Below are positions 1 through 6,050 of a DNA stretch of 6,377 nt, in pieces. Origin of the DNA: Candidatus Zixiibacteriota bacterium (GTDB lineage: Bacteria > Zixibacteria > MSB-5A5 > SM1-73); NCBI GenBank assembly GCA_020341875.1, contig CP070839.1, positions 2,538,208-2,544,584 of the forward strand, read 5' to 3'. The translations under genes and the position numbers were made by a program. Below the pieces are notes generated by a model. It was given only the letters and a program-made list of their open reading frames with translations. It had not been told where the DNA came from and made no database searches. The number at the start of each line of letters is the position of its first letter. Within the stretch, counting starts at the first letter, position 1.

Positions 1-59
1 ACTCCAGAGCAGTAAGAATAAAGATGGAAACCTTGTGGTAGCCTCATCGAGAAGAAGAA

Positions 60-1196
60 ATGGAGACCAGAAGACTCGGAAGAACCGGAATCGACGCAAG
101 CGTCATCGGGTTGGGAACGGAACACCTGCACAAGAAGCCGCGTAAGACGGTGGTTTCGGTAATCCACGAGGCCATCGACAGGGGGGTCAGCTACTTCGAC
201 CTGGTTTTCTCCTTCTCTGACTATCGCGACAATCTTGGCGCTGCTTTCAAGGGGCGCCGGCATAAGGTTGTAGTGGCCGGACACATAGGCTGCGCGGAGA
301 CGGATGGGCGATATCGAAAGACAAGGTTCGTCAGAGAGTGCGACGTTCTCTTCCATGACCTGCTCAAACGATTGGATACTGACCACATAGACGTTCTCGT
401 CCTGCAGTTCGTGGATAAGGAGGAGGACTATGAGGAGATTATGAAACCGCACGGCTTGATGGATCTGGCCCGCCGTCTGCAAAAGGAAGGAAAGGCGCGC
501 GCCATAGGGCTGAGCGGACATAAGATACCAGTCGCTTTGAAGGCGGTGAAGAGTGGCGAAATCGACGTTCTCATGTTCCCCCTTAATCTGGCCTGGAACG
601 TTGTGCCCGGCAGAGAAGAAATTCTCCAGGCCTGTGTCGAGGAGGAGGTGGGCCTCGTAGCTATGAAAGTTTTTGCCGGAGGTCGGATCTTCCAGAAGAG
701 GGAGGGAAAGTCGGTGACACCAGCCCAGTGCCTTCATTACGCCCTGTCGCAGACAGGCGTTTCCACCGTAGTGCCCGGTGTGAGGAATCTTAATCAGCTA
801 ATAGAGACGCTTCGTTACTTGTGCGCGACGAACGAGGAAAAGGACTTCAACTCCATCGTCAGGGACTTCCAGGAAGATCTGGAGGGGAATTGCGTGTACT
901 GCAACCACTGTCTGCCCTGTCCTGCCGGCATCGATATCGGTCGCACCATCCAGAAGCTCGACAAGATTTTGGCTGCCTCCTCTGATAAGTTGAAAACCGT
1001 TCACAAAACTCGTTCAGAAAAACGGAGCTTCTACTATCCGGGTCGAATTCGTACAGCCAGGGGTGATCTCGAAGACCATTCTGGGCAGGCCTCTGCCTGC
1101 ACCGAATGTGGCGTTTGCATGGAGCGCTGCCCTTTCGGGGTTGACGTGATCTCTGAAATGAAAAAAGCTGCTGAACTATTGGAGACGAAAGCCTGA
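60..1196 (+). CDS. Aldo/keto reductase-fold protein with C-terminal 4Fe-4S module (COG1453-like)
   Basis: Residues 1 to about 255 follow the aldo/keto reductase TIM barrel: the N-terminal RRLGRTGIDASVIGLGT, the segment FDLVF..NLGAAFKGRR at 46-67, LDTDHIDVLVLQ at 105-116, GLSGH at 150-154, and the late-strand pair VAMKVFAGG (200-208) and VVPGVRNLNQL (237-247). The C-terminus adds two cysteine motifs typical of the iron-sulfur branch of this superfamily: CVYCNHCLPCP at 278-288 and CTECGVCMERCP at 347-358, able to hold two 4Fe-4S clusters. The product is probably a cytoplasmic redox protein of unknown substrate. Oddly, by alignment to the family only the catalytic Asp (D47) of the Asp-Tyr-Lys-His tetrad remains. 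The Tyr, Lys and His positions are F52, H75 and Q116, so classical NAD(P)H-dependent carbonyl reduction is doubtful. The ATG follows only a weak purine-rich GAGAAG, but the family N-terminus begins right there. The length of 378 residues is normal for the branch. Confidence 0.9.
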   Translation: METRRLGRTGIDASVIGLGTEHLHKKPRKTVVSVIHEAIDRGVSYFDLVFSFSDYRDNLGAAFKGRRHKVVVAGHIGCAETDGRYRKTRFVRECDVLFHDLLKRLDTDHIDVLVLQFVDKEEDYEEIMKPHGLMDLARRLQKEGKARAIGLSGHKIPVALKAVKSGEIDVLMFPLNLAWNVVPGREEILQACVEEEVGLVAMKVFAGGRIFQKREGKSVTPAQCLHYALSQTGVSTVVPGVRNLNQLIETLRYLCATNEEKDFNSIVRDFQEDLEGNCVYCNHCLPCPAGIDIGRTIQKLDKILAASSDKLKTVHKTRSEKRSFYYPGRIRTARGDLEDHSGQASACTECGVCMERCPFGVDVISEMKKAAELLETKA

Positions 1197-1302
1197 GTTC
1201 GCGCTGTCGAGGGCCAAGAGCTTCGTAGAGGCCTGGAACCTAACACCACCACTCATCGTATGGTTAAGATGGTGACCGATCGACTTCTGAAACCAGATTT
1301 AT

Positions 1303-1309
1303 AGGAGGT
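1303..1309 (+). promoter_or_regulatory. Strong Shine-Dalgarno site of the NTF2-like gene
   Basis: AGGAGGT lies seven bases before the ATG at 1317. It is a perfect match to the anti-Shine-Dalgarno core at ideal spacing, and it fixes the start of the downstream small gene. Confidence 0.85.
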
Positions 1310-1316
1310 AAGTTCG

Positions 1317-1709
1317 ATGAAGGACCTGCAAAAGGAAAAGAAGAATGTTGAACGGACCTTGCGCTGCTTCTTCGATGGAGTGGATAAACTGGATGCCGAC
1401 ATGATCAAGAAGGCTTTGCATCCGCTTCAGCGGTCTTTTTCCATTACTCCGGACGGACTCTGCGGAATGCCTATGCTGGCTTGGGACAAGTTCATTCAAG
1501 ACGTAAAGAATGACCCCGATAACACGCTCAACAAAGGGAGCAAGAAAAGGATCCTGTCAATCGATGTAACCGGTACCGCGGCGTCGGCAAAAGCAGAATT
1601 GGCATTCTCGGACGTTGTGTTCACGGATTACTACAACCTTCTCAAGATCGGTGATCAGTGGTACATTATGAACACAACCTATCACAAAGCGCCTAACGAC
1701 AAGAAGTGA
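1317..1709 (+). CDS. NTF2-like / putative lumazine-binding family small protein
   Basis: This 130-residue protein resembles the SnoaL/NTF2-like fold, specifically the 'putative lumazine-binding' subgroup (PF12893 type). The recognisable parts are an N-terminal helix with VERTLRCFFDGVDKLDADMI (11-30), a 'HPLQRSF' segment (35-41), a helix around WDKFIQDV (56-63), the strand ILSIDVTGTAASAKAEL (79-95) and the C-terminal hallmark FTDYYNLLKIGDQWYIMN (102-119). Despite the family name, function and ligand are generally unknown for these proteins. Such cone-shaped folds bind small hydrophobic molecules or act as ketosteroid-isomerase-like enzymes. There is no signal peptide or membrane segment, so it is likely cytoplasmic. 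It lies 120 bases after the reductase-like gene on the same strand. With its own strong ribosome site it could be separately expressed or the second gene of a loose operon. I see no obvious promoter in the gap. Confidence 0.82.
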   Translation: MKDLQKEKKNVERTLRCFFDGVDKLDADMIKKALHPLQRSFSITPDGLCGMPMLAWDKFIQDVKNDPDNTLNKGSKKRILSIDVTGTAASAKAELAFSDVVFTDYYNLLKIGDQWYIMNTTYHKAPNDKK

Positions 1710-1730
1710 CAAGACTGGGCGCTTTCGTTC

Positions 1731-1772
1731 ATTCCGCTTGTGGGCACTTCAACTGCCAGTTTCGAACGGAAT
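1731..1772. repeat. Imperfect inverted repeat after the NTF2-like gene
   Basis: ATTCCG (1731-1736) pairs with CGGAAT (1767-1772), and inside it GGCA (1743-1746) pairs with TGCC (1753-1756). An mRNA stem interrupted by internal loops is therefore possible. No T-run follows, so it is not a standard intrinsic terminator, and it may be chance. The rest of this 138-base gap shows no convincing promoter. Confidence 0.25.
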
Positions 1773-1847
1773 TAGATGTTCCCGGAGTAGACCTTGCCGC
1801 CGCATCCTATCCTAATTCAGTGAGCAAGCAGGTAGAAAAAAGCCAGT

Positions 1848-2891
1848 ATGAGTGAGCAATCCCGCAGCAGCCCCCTCGAGAATACCCGGAGTAGTCAGCC
1901 CGACCTGCCAAACGAGTCGGGCAAGTCCAAGAGGATTACCAGGAATCGATTTGGCCATCTTCGCGCAGGGTGGCGCATGGCCATTTACCTCGGTATGTTC
2001 ATTCTCGCTTTTTTGCCGGTTATAGGGGCACTCAAGGCTTTCAGCTTCCTTTTGCCCAGCCAGACAGGCGGGGAAAACATCGCATCGACGGTGAACATCG
2101 TCTTCATGTTTGGACTCGACATAGCACTAGTGCTGGCCGGGTGGATAACACTGAGATGGATAGACCGCAGGCCGTTCGCCCTGCTGGGGATGAGTTTCTC
2201 TGCTCAAGGGATCAAAGAGCTCTTGGCAGGGCTTGCTTTTGGTTTCCTGTATTTGACCGTCTGTTTTCTAATCCTGCGACTAGCAGGTCTAGTGGACGTG
2301 ACTGCCGGTGGGATGAACTCCCAAACGCTGGAAAGCATGCTGAGATATCTGGTAGTCTTCAGCGTGGCCGGCGTTTTTGAAGAGGTTGTTAACAGAGGTT
2401 ATCTCCTGCAGGCACTCATCGAGGGGACGAGGGCTTGGATAGCAATTCTGGGGTTTAGCTTCATATTCTCGCTGGTGCACATCTTCAACGAAGACTTTTC
2501 ATGGGTCAGTGGACTCTGTCTTCTTCTGCAAGGGATTCTTTTTGGCCTGGCATATTTCAGAACCCGCTCGCTCTGGGTACCGATTGGGATGCACGTGGCA
2601 TGGAACTGGACCCAGGGTTCGCTCTGGGGAATGAAAGTCAGCGGCACGGAAACAGGCAGCAGCTTTCTGGTATCTTTGCCCAAAGGGCCGGAACTTCTCA
2701 GCGGAGGCAGCTTCGGCGCGGAAGCCAGCCTGATAACTTTGGCTGTCACTGCGTGTCTTGTTCTATATGTCTGGAAGGCCAAGTGGATCAGGCCAACCCA
2801 GGAGAAATCGGCGCTGTGCCGAAGATACCCCTCCGGGTTTGGCCGGGAACCTGCTGACGCCAAAGGTCAGTCTCCGGCGTCAACTTCGTAG
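1848..2891 (+). CDS. CPBP-family intramembrane metalloprotease (CAAX protease-like, Abi)
   Basis: This polytopic membrane protein has all three signature motifs of the CPBP (CAAX protease and bacteriocin-processing) family: EEVVNR (178-183, the EExxxR glutamates and arginine), FSLVH (207-211, FxxxH) and HVAWN (249-253, HxxxN). These residues form the metal site and active centre of Rce1-like intramembrane proteases. Hydrophobic segments lie near 45-67, 82-103, 124-146, 165-177, 197-212, 222-237 and 293-309. The family motif is usually followed as EExxFRG; here Asn182 replaces the Phe. The first 40 residues are hydrophilic and Ser/Arg-rich, and the last 30 or so are a basic, low-complexity tail, both outside the conserved domain. 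The start is uncertain because there is no good ribosome site before ATG 1848. Met44 (ATG 1977) just before the first membrane segment is an alternative. Substrate is unknown, and no CAAX protein or bacteriocin gene is adjacent. Confidence 0.9.
   Translation: MSEQSRSSPLENTRSSQPDLPNESGKSKRITRNRFGHLRAGWRMAIYLGMFILAFLPVIGALKAFSFLLPSQTGGENIASTVNIVFMFGLDIALVLAGWITLRWIDRRPFALLGMSFSAQGIKELLAGLAFGFLYLTVCFLILRLAGLVDVTAGGMNSQTLESMLRYLVVFSVAGVFEEVVNRGYLLQALIEGTRAWIAILGFSFIFSLVHIFNEDFSWVSGLCLLLQGILFGLAYFRTRSLWVPIGMHVAWNWTQGSLWGMKVSGTETGSSFLVSLPKGPELLSGGSFGAEASLITLAVTACLVLYVWKAKWIRPTQEKSALCRRYPSGFGREPADAKGQSPASTS
2855..2882. repeat. Perfect 7-bp inverted repeat at the 3' end of the CPBP gene
   Basis: TGACGCC (2855-2861) and GGCGTCA (2876-2882) can form a GC-rich stem with a 14-base loop, ending a few bases before the TAG stop at 2889. 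No U-tract follows, so at best it is a weak or factor-dependent terminator or an mRNA 3'-end stabiliser between convergent genes. Confidence 0.35.
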
Positions 2892-2961
2892 ATGAGGAAT
2901 CTCCTTCACGGCTTTTGTACACAAGGGAGCATGTCCGATAGAACTTACAGCCATATTCGGC

Positions 2962-3759
2962 CTACTCGCGGACGGGCTTTACACAGCGAAAGCCCACGGC
3001 GAAATCAACCCAATTGAAGCGCAGGGCATTGCGGAAATATACTGTGTTGCAGGAGGGCCCGGAATGCCAACCGCCCCCGCGAATCACCTTGAACTTCCCA
3101 TCTTCTGGGCCGGTCGGATTCTCGTACAGACTGGATTCGTAGTAGTCTTTGTCATAGTAGTCCGCAACCCACTCCCACACATTACCGGCCATATCGTGCA
3201 ACCCATAGGCGTTAGGGGGGAAGCTTCCGACTGCAACCGTGCCACCTAACTTTGCCTGGGTGTAGTTTGCCTTAGTGGAATCCACTTCGTCATCGTTGGG
3301 GTACTTCTTCCCGATCAAGCCGCCTCTGGCAGCATACTCCCACTCTGCCTCAGTGGGAAGCCTCTTGTCGGCCCATTCGGCGTATGCCTTGGCGTCGCTC
3401 CAGCTAATTCCAACCACCGGATAGTTCGGAAAATCCGGCCCGCTGTGAAACTCCTCCATGCCCCAGAACTCCGGCAGCCTTCTCTCTGTCTCCTGACAGA
3501 AGTCGAAGTATTGAGCGTTGGTGACCTCATACTTGTCCATGTAAAAGGAGTCGACAAAGACCCTGTGAGCTGGGCTGCAGTCACCCTCGTCATCCCTGCC
3601 CATCACGAACTCTCCGCCGGGAATCAGAACCATCTCAGCCTGCGTTTGGCCGGCCTTCTCCAGCTCCTGGTTTGATTGTGAGAAGGATGTCGAAAAGCCA
3701 AGAGCCAGAATAAACAGCACAGCTATTACAGCTTTTGGGACAACTCTCATCGGTAACAT
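2962..3759 (-). CDS. Secreted formylglycine-generating-enzyme (SUMF1/FGE-sulfatase) family protein
   Basis: After a signal peptide (basic MLPMRVVPK, hydrophobic core 10-21, likely cleavage near residue 27) the protein is one FGE-sulfatase domain. It contains MVLIPGGEFVMG (43-54), the HRVFVDSFYMDKYEVTNAQY block (65-84), PVVGISWSDAKAYAEWADKRLPTEAEWEYAARGG (114-147), GLHDMAGNVWEWVADYY (186-202), VIRGGGWHSGPSC (225-237) and GFRCV (256-260). True FGE oxidises a sulfatase cysteine to formylglycine using copper held by two cysteines a few residues after the GG(S/G)(W/Y) motif. Here the first position is Ser233 and only Cys237 remains nearby, so true FGE activity is unlikely. With no sulfatase gene in the window, it is better called an FGE-fold protein acting outside the cytoplasm, role unknown. 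AAGGAAGGG at 3767-3775 sits seven bases before this ATG and supports it over Met4. It is convergent with the CPBP gene. Confidence 0.92.
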   Translation of the reverse strand: MLPMRVVPKAVIAVLFILALGFSTSFSQSNQELEKAGQTQAEMVLIPGGEFVMGRDDEGDCSPAHRVFVDSFYMDKYEVTNAQYFDFCQETERRLPEFWGMEEFHSGPDFPNYPVVGISWSDAKAYAEWADKRLPTEAEWEYAARGGLIGKKYPNDDEVDSTKANYTQAKLGGTVAVGSFPPNAYGLHDMAGNVWEWVADYYDKDYYESSLYENPTGPEDGKFKVIRGGGWHSGPSCNTVYFRNALRFNWVDFAVGFRCVKPVRE

Positions 3760-3766
3760 ATTTCAG

Positions 3767-3775
3767 CCCTTCCTT
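3767..3775 (-). promoter_or_regulatory. Ribosome binding site of the FGE-family gene
   Basis: On the minus strand AAGGAAGGG precedes ATG 3759 by seven bases. The same site is sixteen bases from the in-frame ATG at 3750, so it selects the first start and with it the full basic n-region of the signal peptide. Confidence 0.7.
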
Positions 3776-3798
3776 TCTTCCCGGGTTTGGATTTCGCT

Positions 3799-3804
3799 AT
3801 CATA
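3799..3804 (-). promoter_or_regulatory. Possible -10 box for the FGE-family gene
   Basis: On the minus strand TATGAT (five of six to TATAAT) lies about 40 bases before the start codon. The best -35 candidate upstream (TTTCAA with a 16-base spacer) is poor, so this is only a tentative promoter. Confidence 0.22.
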
Positions 3805-3903
3805 GATATGGTACTTCTTTTTGAAAGGGAAGTTTGCAGGTGGGAAGAGCTCCTTCGGATGAGGCCGAACATTTCGAACAGGCTTCTCCCAATGGATTAG
3901 CTC

Positions 3904-3932
3904 TTGACATTCTCGGCCATCTACTCCTTATT
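3904..3932 (+). promoter_or_regulatory. Possible sigma70-type promoter for the MscS gene
   Basis: TTGACA (3904-3909) is a perfect -35 hexamer 73 bases before the MscS start. The -10 position at 17-base spacing is CTTATT (3927-3932), which matches only three of six, so the promoter is weak or the hexamer is chance. The surrounding 222-base divergent gap shows no other clear element apart from the two ribosome binding sites. Confidence 0.3.
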
Positions 3933-3968
3933 TCACCCGATAGTTCGTGTTTCGGTAACGGGAACAAG

Positions 3969-3976
3969 AAGGAGGG
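3969..3976 (+). promoter_or_regulatory. Ribosome binding site deciding the MscS start
   Basis: AAGGAGGG ends five bases before ATG 3982. This is a near-perfect Shine-Dalgarno at good spacing and argues against the longer in-frame TTG start at 3904. Confidence 0.85.
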
Positions 3977-3981
3977 ATTTC

Positions 3982-4791
3982 ATGGATACCATCCTCTCAC
4001 AATTGCAGTCATGGGTGACGTTCTACGGTCTCAAGATCGTGGCGGCAATAGTTATCTTCATTCTCGGTCGCTGGATCGCTAAAGCGGTCGGGAATATTGC
4101 CAAGAGATTACTTGCCAAGAAGAACGTTGACGCGATAATAGTTTCTTTTGTCGGCAATCTAACTTATGTGGCGCTCTTAACGTTTGTGATCATAGCCGCG
4201 CTGGCCCAGCTCGGGATTCAGACGGCGTCTTTCATCGCGGTCGTCGGTGCTGCCGGATTGGCCATTGGCCTGGCCCTGCAGGGCTCGCTGGCGAATTTCG
4301 CTGCCGGTTTCCTGCTGGTCATCTTCCGTCCCTTCAAGGTTGGAGATTATATCGATGCTGCCGGAGCATCGGGCACGGTCGAGGAGATCAAAGTGTTCAC
4401 TACTCAGCTTCGGACCATTGACAACAAGACCATCATTATTCCCAACGCCAGGTTGACCGGAGACAACATCACCAACTATTCGGCGAAGGATACCAGGCGA
4501 GTAGACATAGTGTTCGGTGTGAGTTATACCGACGATCTGCAGAAGGTGAGGCAGGCCCTGCAGAGCGTGGTGGAAAAGGAACTTCGTATCCTGGATAGCC
4601 CCGCCACCGCAATCATCGTTAAAGAGCTTGCGGACAGCAGCGTGAATTTTGAGGTTCGTGCCTGGGTCAAGACCGAGGACTACTGGGACGTCTACTTTGA
4701 CCTGGTCGAAAACGTGAAGAAACGTTTCGATGAGGACGGCATCTCCATCCCGTTCCCGCAGACAGACGTGCACATGTACAAGACTGAGTGA
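3982..4791 (+). CDS. mscS: Small-conductance mechanosensitive channel, MscS family
   Basis: The 269-residue product has the size and layout of Escherichia coli MscS. The N-terminal helix holds the LQSWVTFYGLKIVAA region. TM1 spans about 15-35, TM2 about 52-77, and the pore helix TM3 carries the signature GAAGLAIGLALQG (89-101) running into SLANFAAGFLLVIFRPFKVGDYI (102-124). By alignment with MscS the pore-lining leucines are L93 and L97 and the kink glycine is G101. The beta domain (about 125-170, with DNKTIIIPNARL at 147-158) and the alpha/beta cytoplasmic vestibule (172-265, ending ISIPFPQTDVHMY) complete the fold. It sits in the inner membrane and opens under membrane tension to release solutes in hypo-osmotic shock. 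The start was chosen from the strong ribosome site. An in-frame TTG at 3904 would add 26 residues with no family counterpart. The gene is single, divergent from the FGE-family gene and convergent with the anti-sigma gene. Confidence 0.96.
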   Translation: MDTILSQLQSWVTFYGLKIVAAIVIFILGRWIAKAVGNIAKRLLAKKNVDAIIVSFVGNLTYVALLTFVIIAALAQLGIQTASFIAVVGAAGLAIGLALQGSLANFAAGFLLVIFRPFKVGDYIDAAGASGTVEEIKVFTTQLRTIDNKTIIIPNARLTGDNITNYSAKDTRRVDIVFGVSYTDDLQKVRQALQSVVEKELRILDSPATAIIVKELADSSVNFEVRAWVKTEDYWDVYFDLVENVKKRFDEDGISIPFPQTDVHMYKTE

Positions 4792-4807
4792 CGACTTAGG
4801 GGGCAGA

Positions 4808-4820
4808 CATAAGGCTTATG
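4808..4820. repeat. Short palindrome between convergent genes
   Basis: CATAAG-G-CTTATG is a 13-base near-perfect palindrome filling much of the 29-base gap between the MscS and anti-sigma stop codons. The one-base loop makes it a poor RNA hairpin as written. It could be a protein-binding site, part of a bidirectional terminator, or chance. Confidence 0.25.
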
Positions 4821-5378
4821 CTACATGGTTGAAACGATAAATCGCGCCAGTGTTGTGTCTTCTCCTGCACTTCGACCGATTTTCTGTGCCTTGATGATTC
4901 CAAGGTCGTCTATTACACCCATCTGAGTCGGCATCACGACTTCGGTACGGAGAAGGCTCTGAGCATCTACAGGCTCTTCCACAGTAGGTAAGGACAACTG
5001 TTTTGCCCCGACGAATATCAGCAGCACCAAAACAGCAACAAGTAGGGGTTGATAGACCGGAATCCGATGTTGAAGAAGATCTCTGACGTGATGCTGACCT
5101 CTGACGAGGATTCCAGCCCGCTTGGGTCTGAGAGTTTCCATGCGCTGAATGATGTTCTCACGGATGACAGGATCGGGGGCAAGTTTCTCCGTCCCGATTC
5201 TCATCGAATCTTGTAGGCTTAGCAGAGCCTTCTGATAGCTTCGGCAGGAAACACAGCCTCTCAGATGCTCTTCTAACAGAAGGCTCTCCTGTTGTGTTAT
5301 CTCATCAAGATTCTTCTTGATCAAGAGGCGCTCAACGTCATCGCATCTCATGTTTCGGTCCTCATTTGATTTTCTCAT
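4821..5378 (-). CDS. Zinc-finger (zf-HC2) membrane anti-sigma factor
   Basis: The N-terminal zinc-binding anti-sigma domain shows Cys12 in MRCDDVERLL and the classical HxxxCxxC as H38, C42 and C45 (EEHLRGCVSC). One transmembrane segment follows at about 110-126 (QPLLVAVLVLLIFVGA), then a short extracytoplasmic tail of about 58 residues. In this family the cytoplasmic domain sequesters the partner ECF sigma factor until a signal releases it. The reading frame overlaps the end of the sigma gene by 17 bases, which implies translational coupling and pairing with that sigma. The start is ambiguous: ATG 5378 is preceded by GAGGT eight bases away, while in-frame Met10 (ATG 5351) is preceded by GAGG at the same spacing and gives the more usual family N-terminus without overlap. 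The outer tail has no domain I recognise, so the signal is unknown. Confidence 0.88.
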   Translation of the reverse strand: MRKSNEDRNMRCDDVERLLIKKNLDEITQQESLLLEEHLRGCVSCRSYQKALLSLQDSMRIGTEKLAPDPVIRENIIQRMETLRPKRAGILVRGQHHVRDLLQHRIPVYQPLLVAVLVLLIFVGAKQLSLPTVEEPVDAQSLLRTEVVMPTQMGVIDDLGIIKAQKIGRSAGEDTTLARFIVSTM

Positions 5379-5985
5379 CTGTCGATACCTCGGTTTTATA
5401 TGGATTGAAGGCTTTCAGCCTTCTCGCTAGTTTTTGAGTAGTGTAAAAGAGTCGCGATTTGATGGTTCCTTCGGAGCATCCTAAAACTTCGCCGATCTCT
5501 CTGATAGACAGGTTCTGCTGATACCGCAGCAGAAAAGCGCTCCGGTGGCCGTCGTCAAATTCATCCAATTCCGCTAATACTGCCTTTTCGAACCTTCCTT
5601 GATCTACATTCTGTTCCGCCTGTTGGTATTCGCCTTCATAATCATGTGATGCAGCATCCGCGGTGACGTTATTCTGAAAAGCCTCTCTCACCTCCAGGCG
5701 GCGGTACTCGTTCTTGCACATGTTGTAAGCCACGGTGAATATCCAGGTGGAGAACCTTCTCTCGGTGTCGAATAGGCCCGGTTTCTCAACGATCTTCAAA
5801 AAGATATCCTGCAGGAAATCCTGGGCCTTCTGTTCGTTCCCGCCCAGCTCCCGGAAGAAATACAACAATAGCCGCTGGCTGTACCTATGGTAGAGCTCAT
5901 CGAACGCAGAGGTATCACTGCGCTGGATGGATTCCATCAGCTTCTCGTCACTGAGCTTCTTATATCTATGCATGAAAAGGGCCAT
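5362..5985 (-). CDS. ECF (extracytoplasmic function) RNA polymerase sigma factor
   Basis: This 207-residue sigma70-family protein has only regions 2 and 4. Region 2 covers about 13-100: DTSAFDELYHRYSQRLLLYF (24-43), the core-binding and -10 recognition helices DFLQDIFLKIVEK (56-68), and FSTWIFTVAYNMCKNEYRR (78-96). An acidic, Gln-rich linker (about 105-130) follows. Region 4 (about 135-195) has FLLRYQQNLSIREIGEVLGCSEGTIKSRLFYTTQKLARRL, a standard helix-turn-helix for the -35 element. It directs RNA polymerase to a dedicated regulon and is presumably held by the downstream anti-sigma factor, with which it overlaps. ATG 5985 has no recognisable Shine-Dalgarno. An in-frame TGA shortly upstream limits extension, and Met5 is the only other sensible start. 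I could not identify an autoregulatory ECF promoter in the 65 bases before it. Confidence 0.94.
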   Translation of the reverse strand: MALFMHRYKKLSDEKLMESIQRSDTSAFDELYHRYSQRLLLYFFRELGGNEQKAQDFLQDIFLKIVEKPGLFDTERRFSTWIFTVAYNMCKNEYRRLEVREAFQNNVTADAASHDYEGEYQQAEQNVDQGRFEKAVLAELDEFDDGHRSAFLLRYQQNLSIREIGEVLGCSEGTIKSRLFYTTQKLARRLKAFNPYKTEVSTDEKIK

Positions 5986-6050
5986 AAATGAGTCTGCACA
6001 TCAGTCGATGGTCTAACCTTCAACGTCTATGATCCACAAGTGATACGCCC

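Noticed and set aside
1..59. End of an upstream gene
   Set aside because: Stops occur at 13-15 and 39-41 in two frames, but the stretch is too short to tell whether either closes a real gene.
1197..1316. Promoter or riboswitch ahead of the NTF2-like gene
   Set aside because: Apart from the Shine-Dalgarno I see no paired -35/-10 elements and no conserved RNA structure in these 120 bases.
1970..2380. 136-codon + frame overlapping the CPBP gene
   Set aside because: It lies in a different frame over the conserved membrane domain, is full of Arg and has no recognisable domain.
2399..2863. 154-codon open frame on the minus strand inside the CPBP gene
   Set aside because: It overlaps the conserved CPBP motifs on the other strand. 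Its composition is Arg/Ser/Pro-rich, as is typical of shadow frames.
2962..3759. Sulfatase-maturation system
   Set aside because: The FGE-family protein lacks the cysteine pair and no sulfatase gene is present in the window.
3834..4082. 82-codon + frame crossing the promoter region and the start of the MscS gene
   Set aside because: It overlaps the well-supported MscS start in another frame and has no ribosome site or homology signal that I recognise.
4177..4773. 198-codon open frame on the minus strand inside the MscS gene
   Set aside because: It is antisense to a highly conserved MscS sequence, has no family resemblance and no ribosome site. It is a coding shadow.
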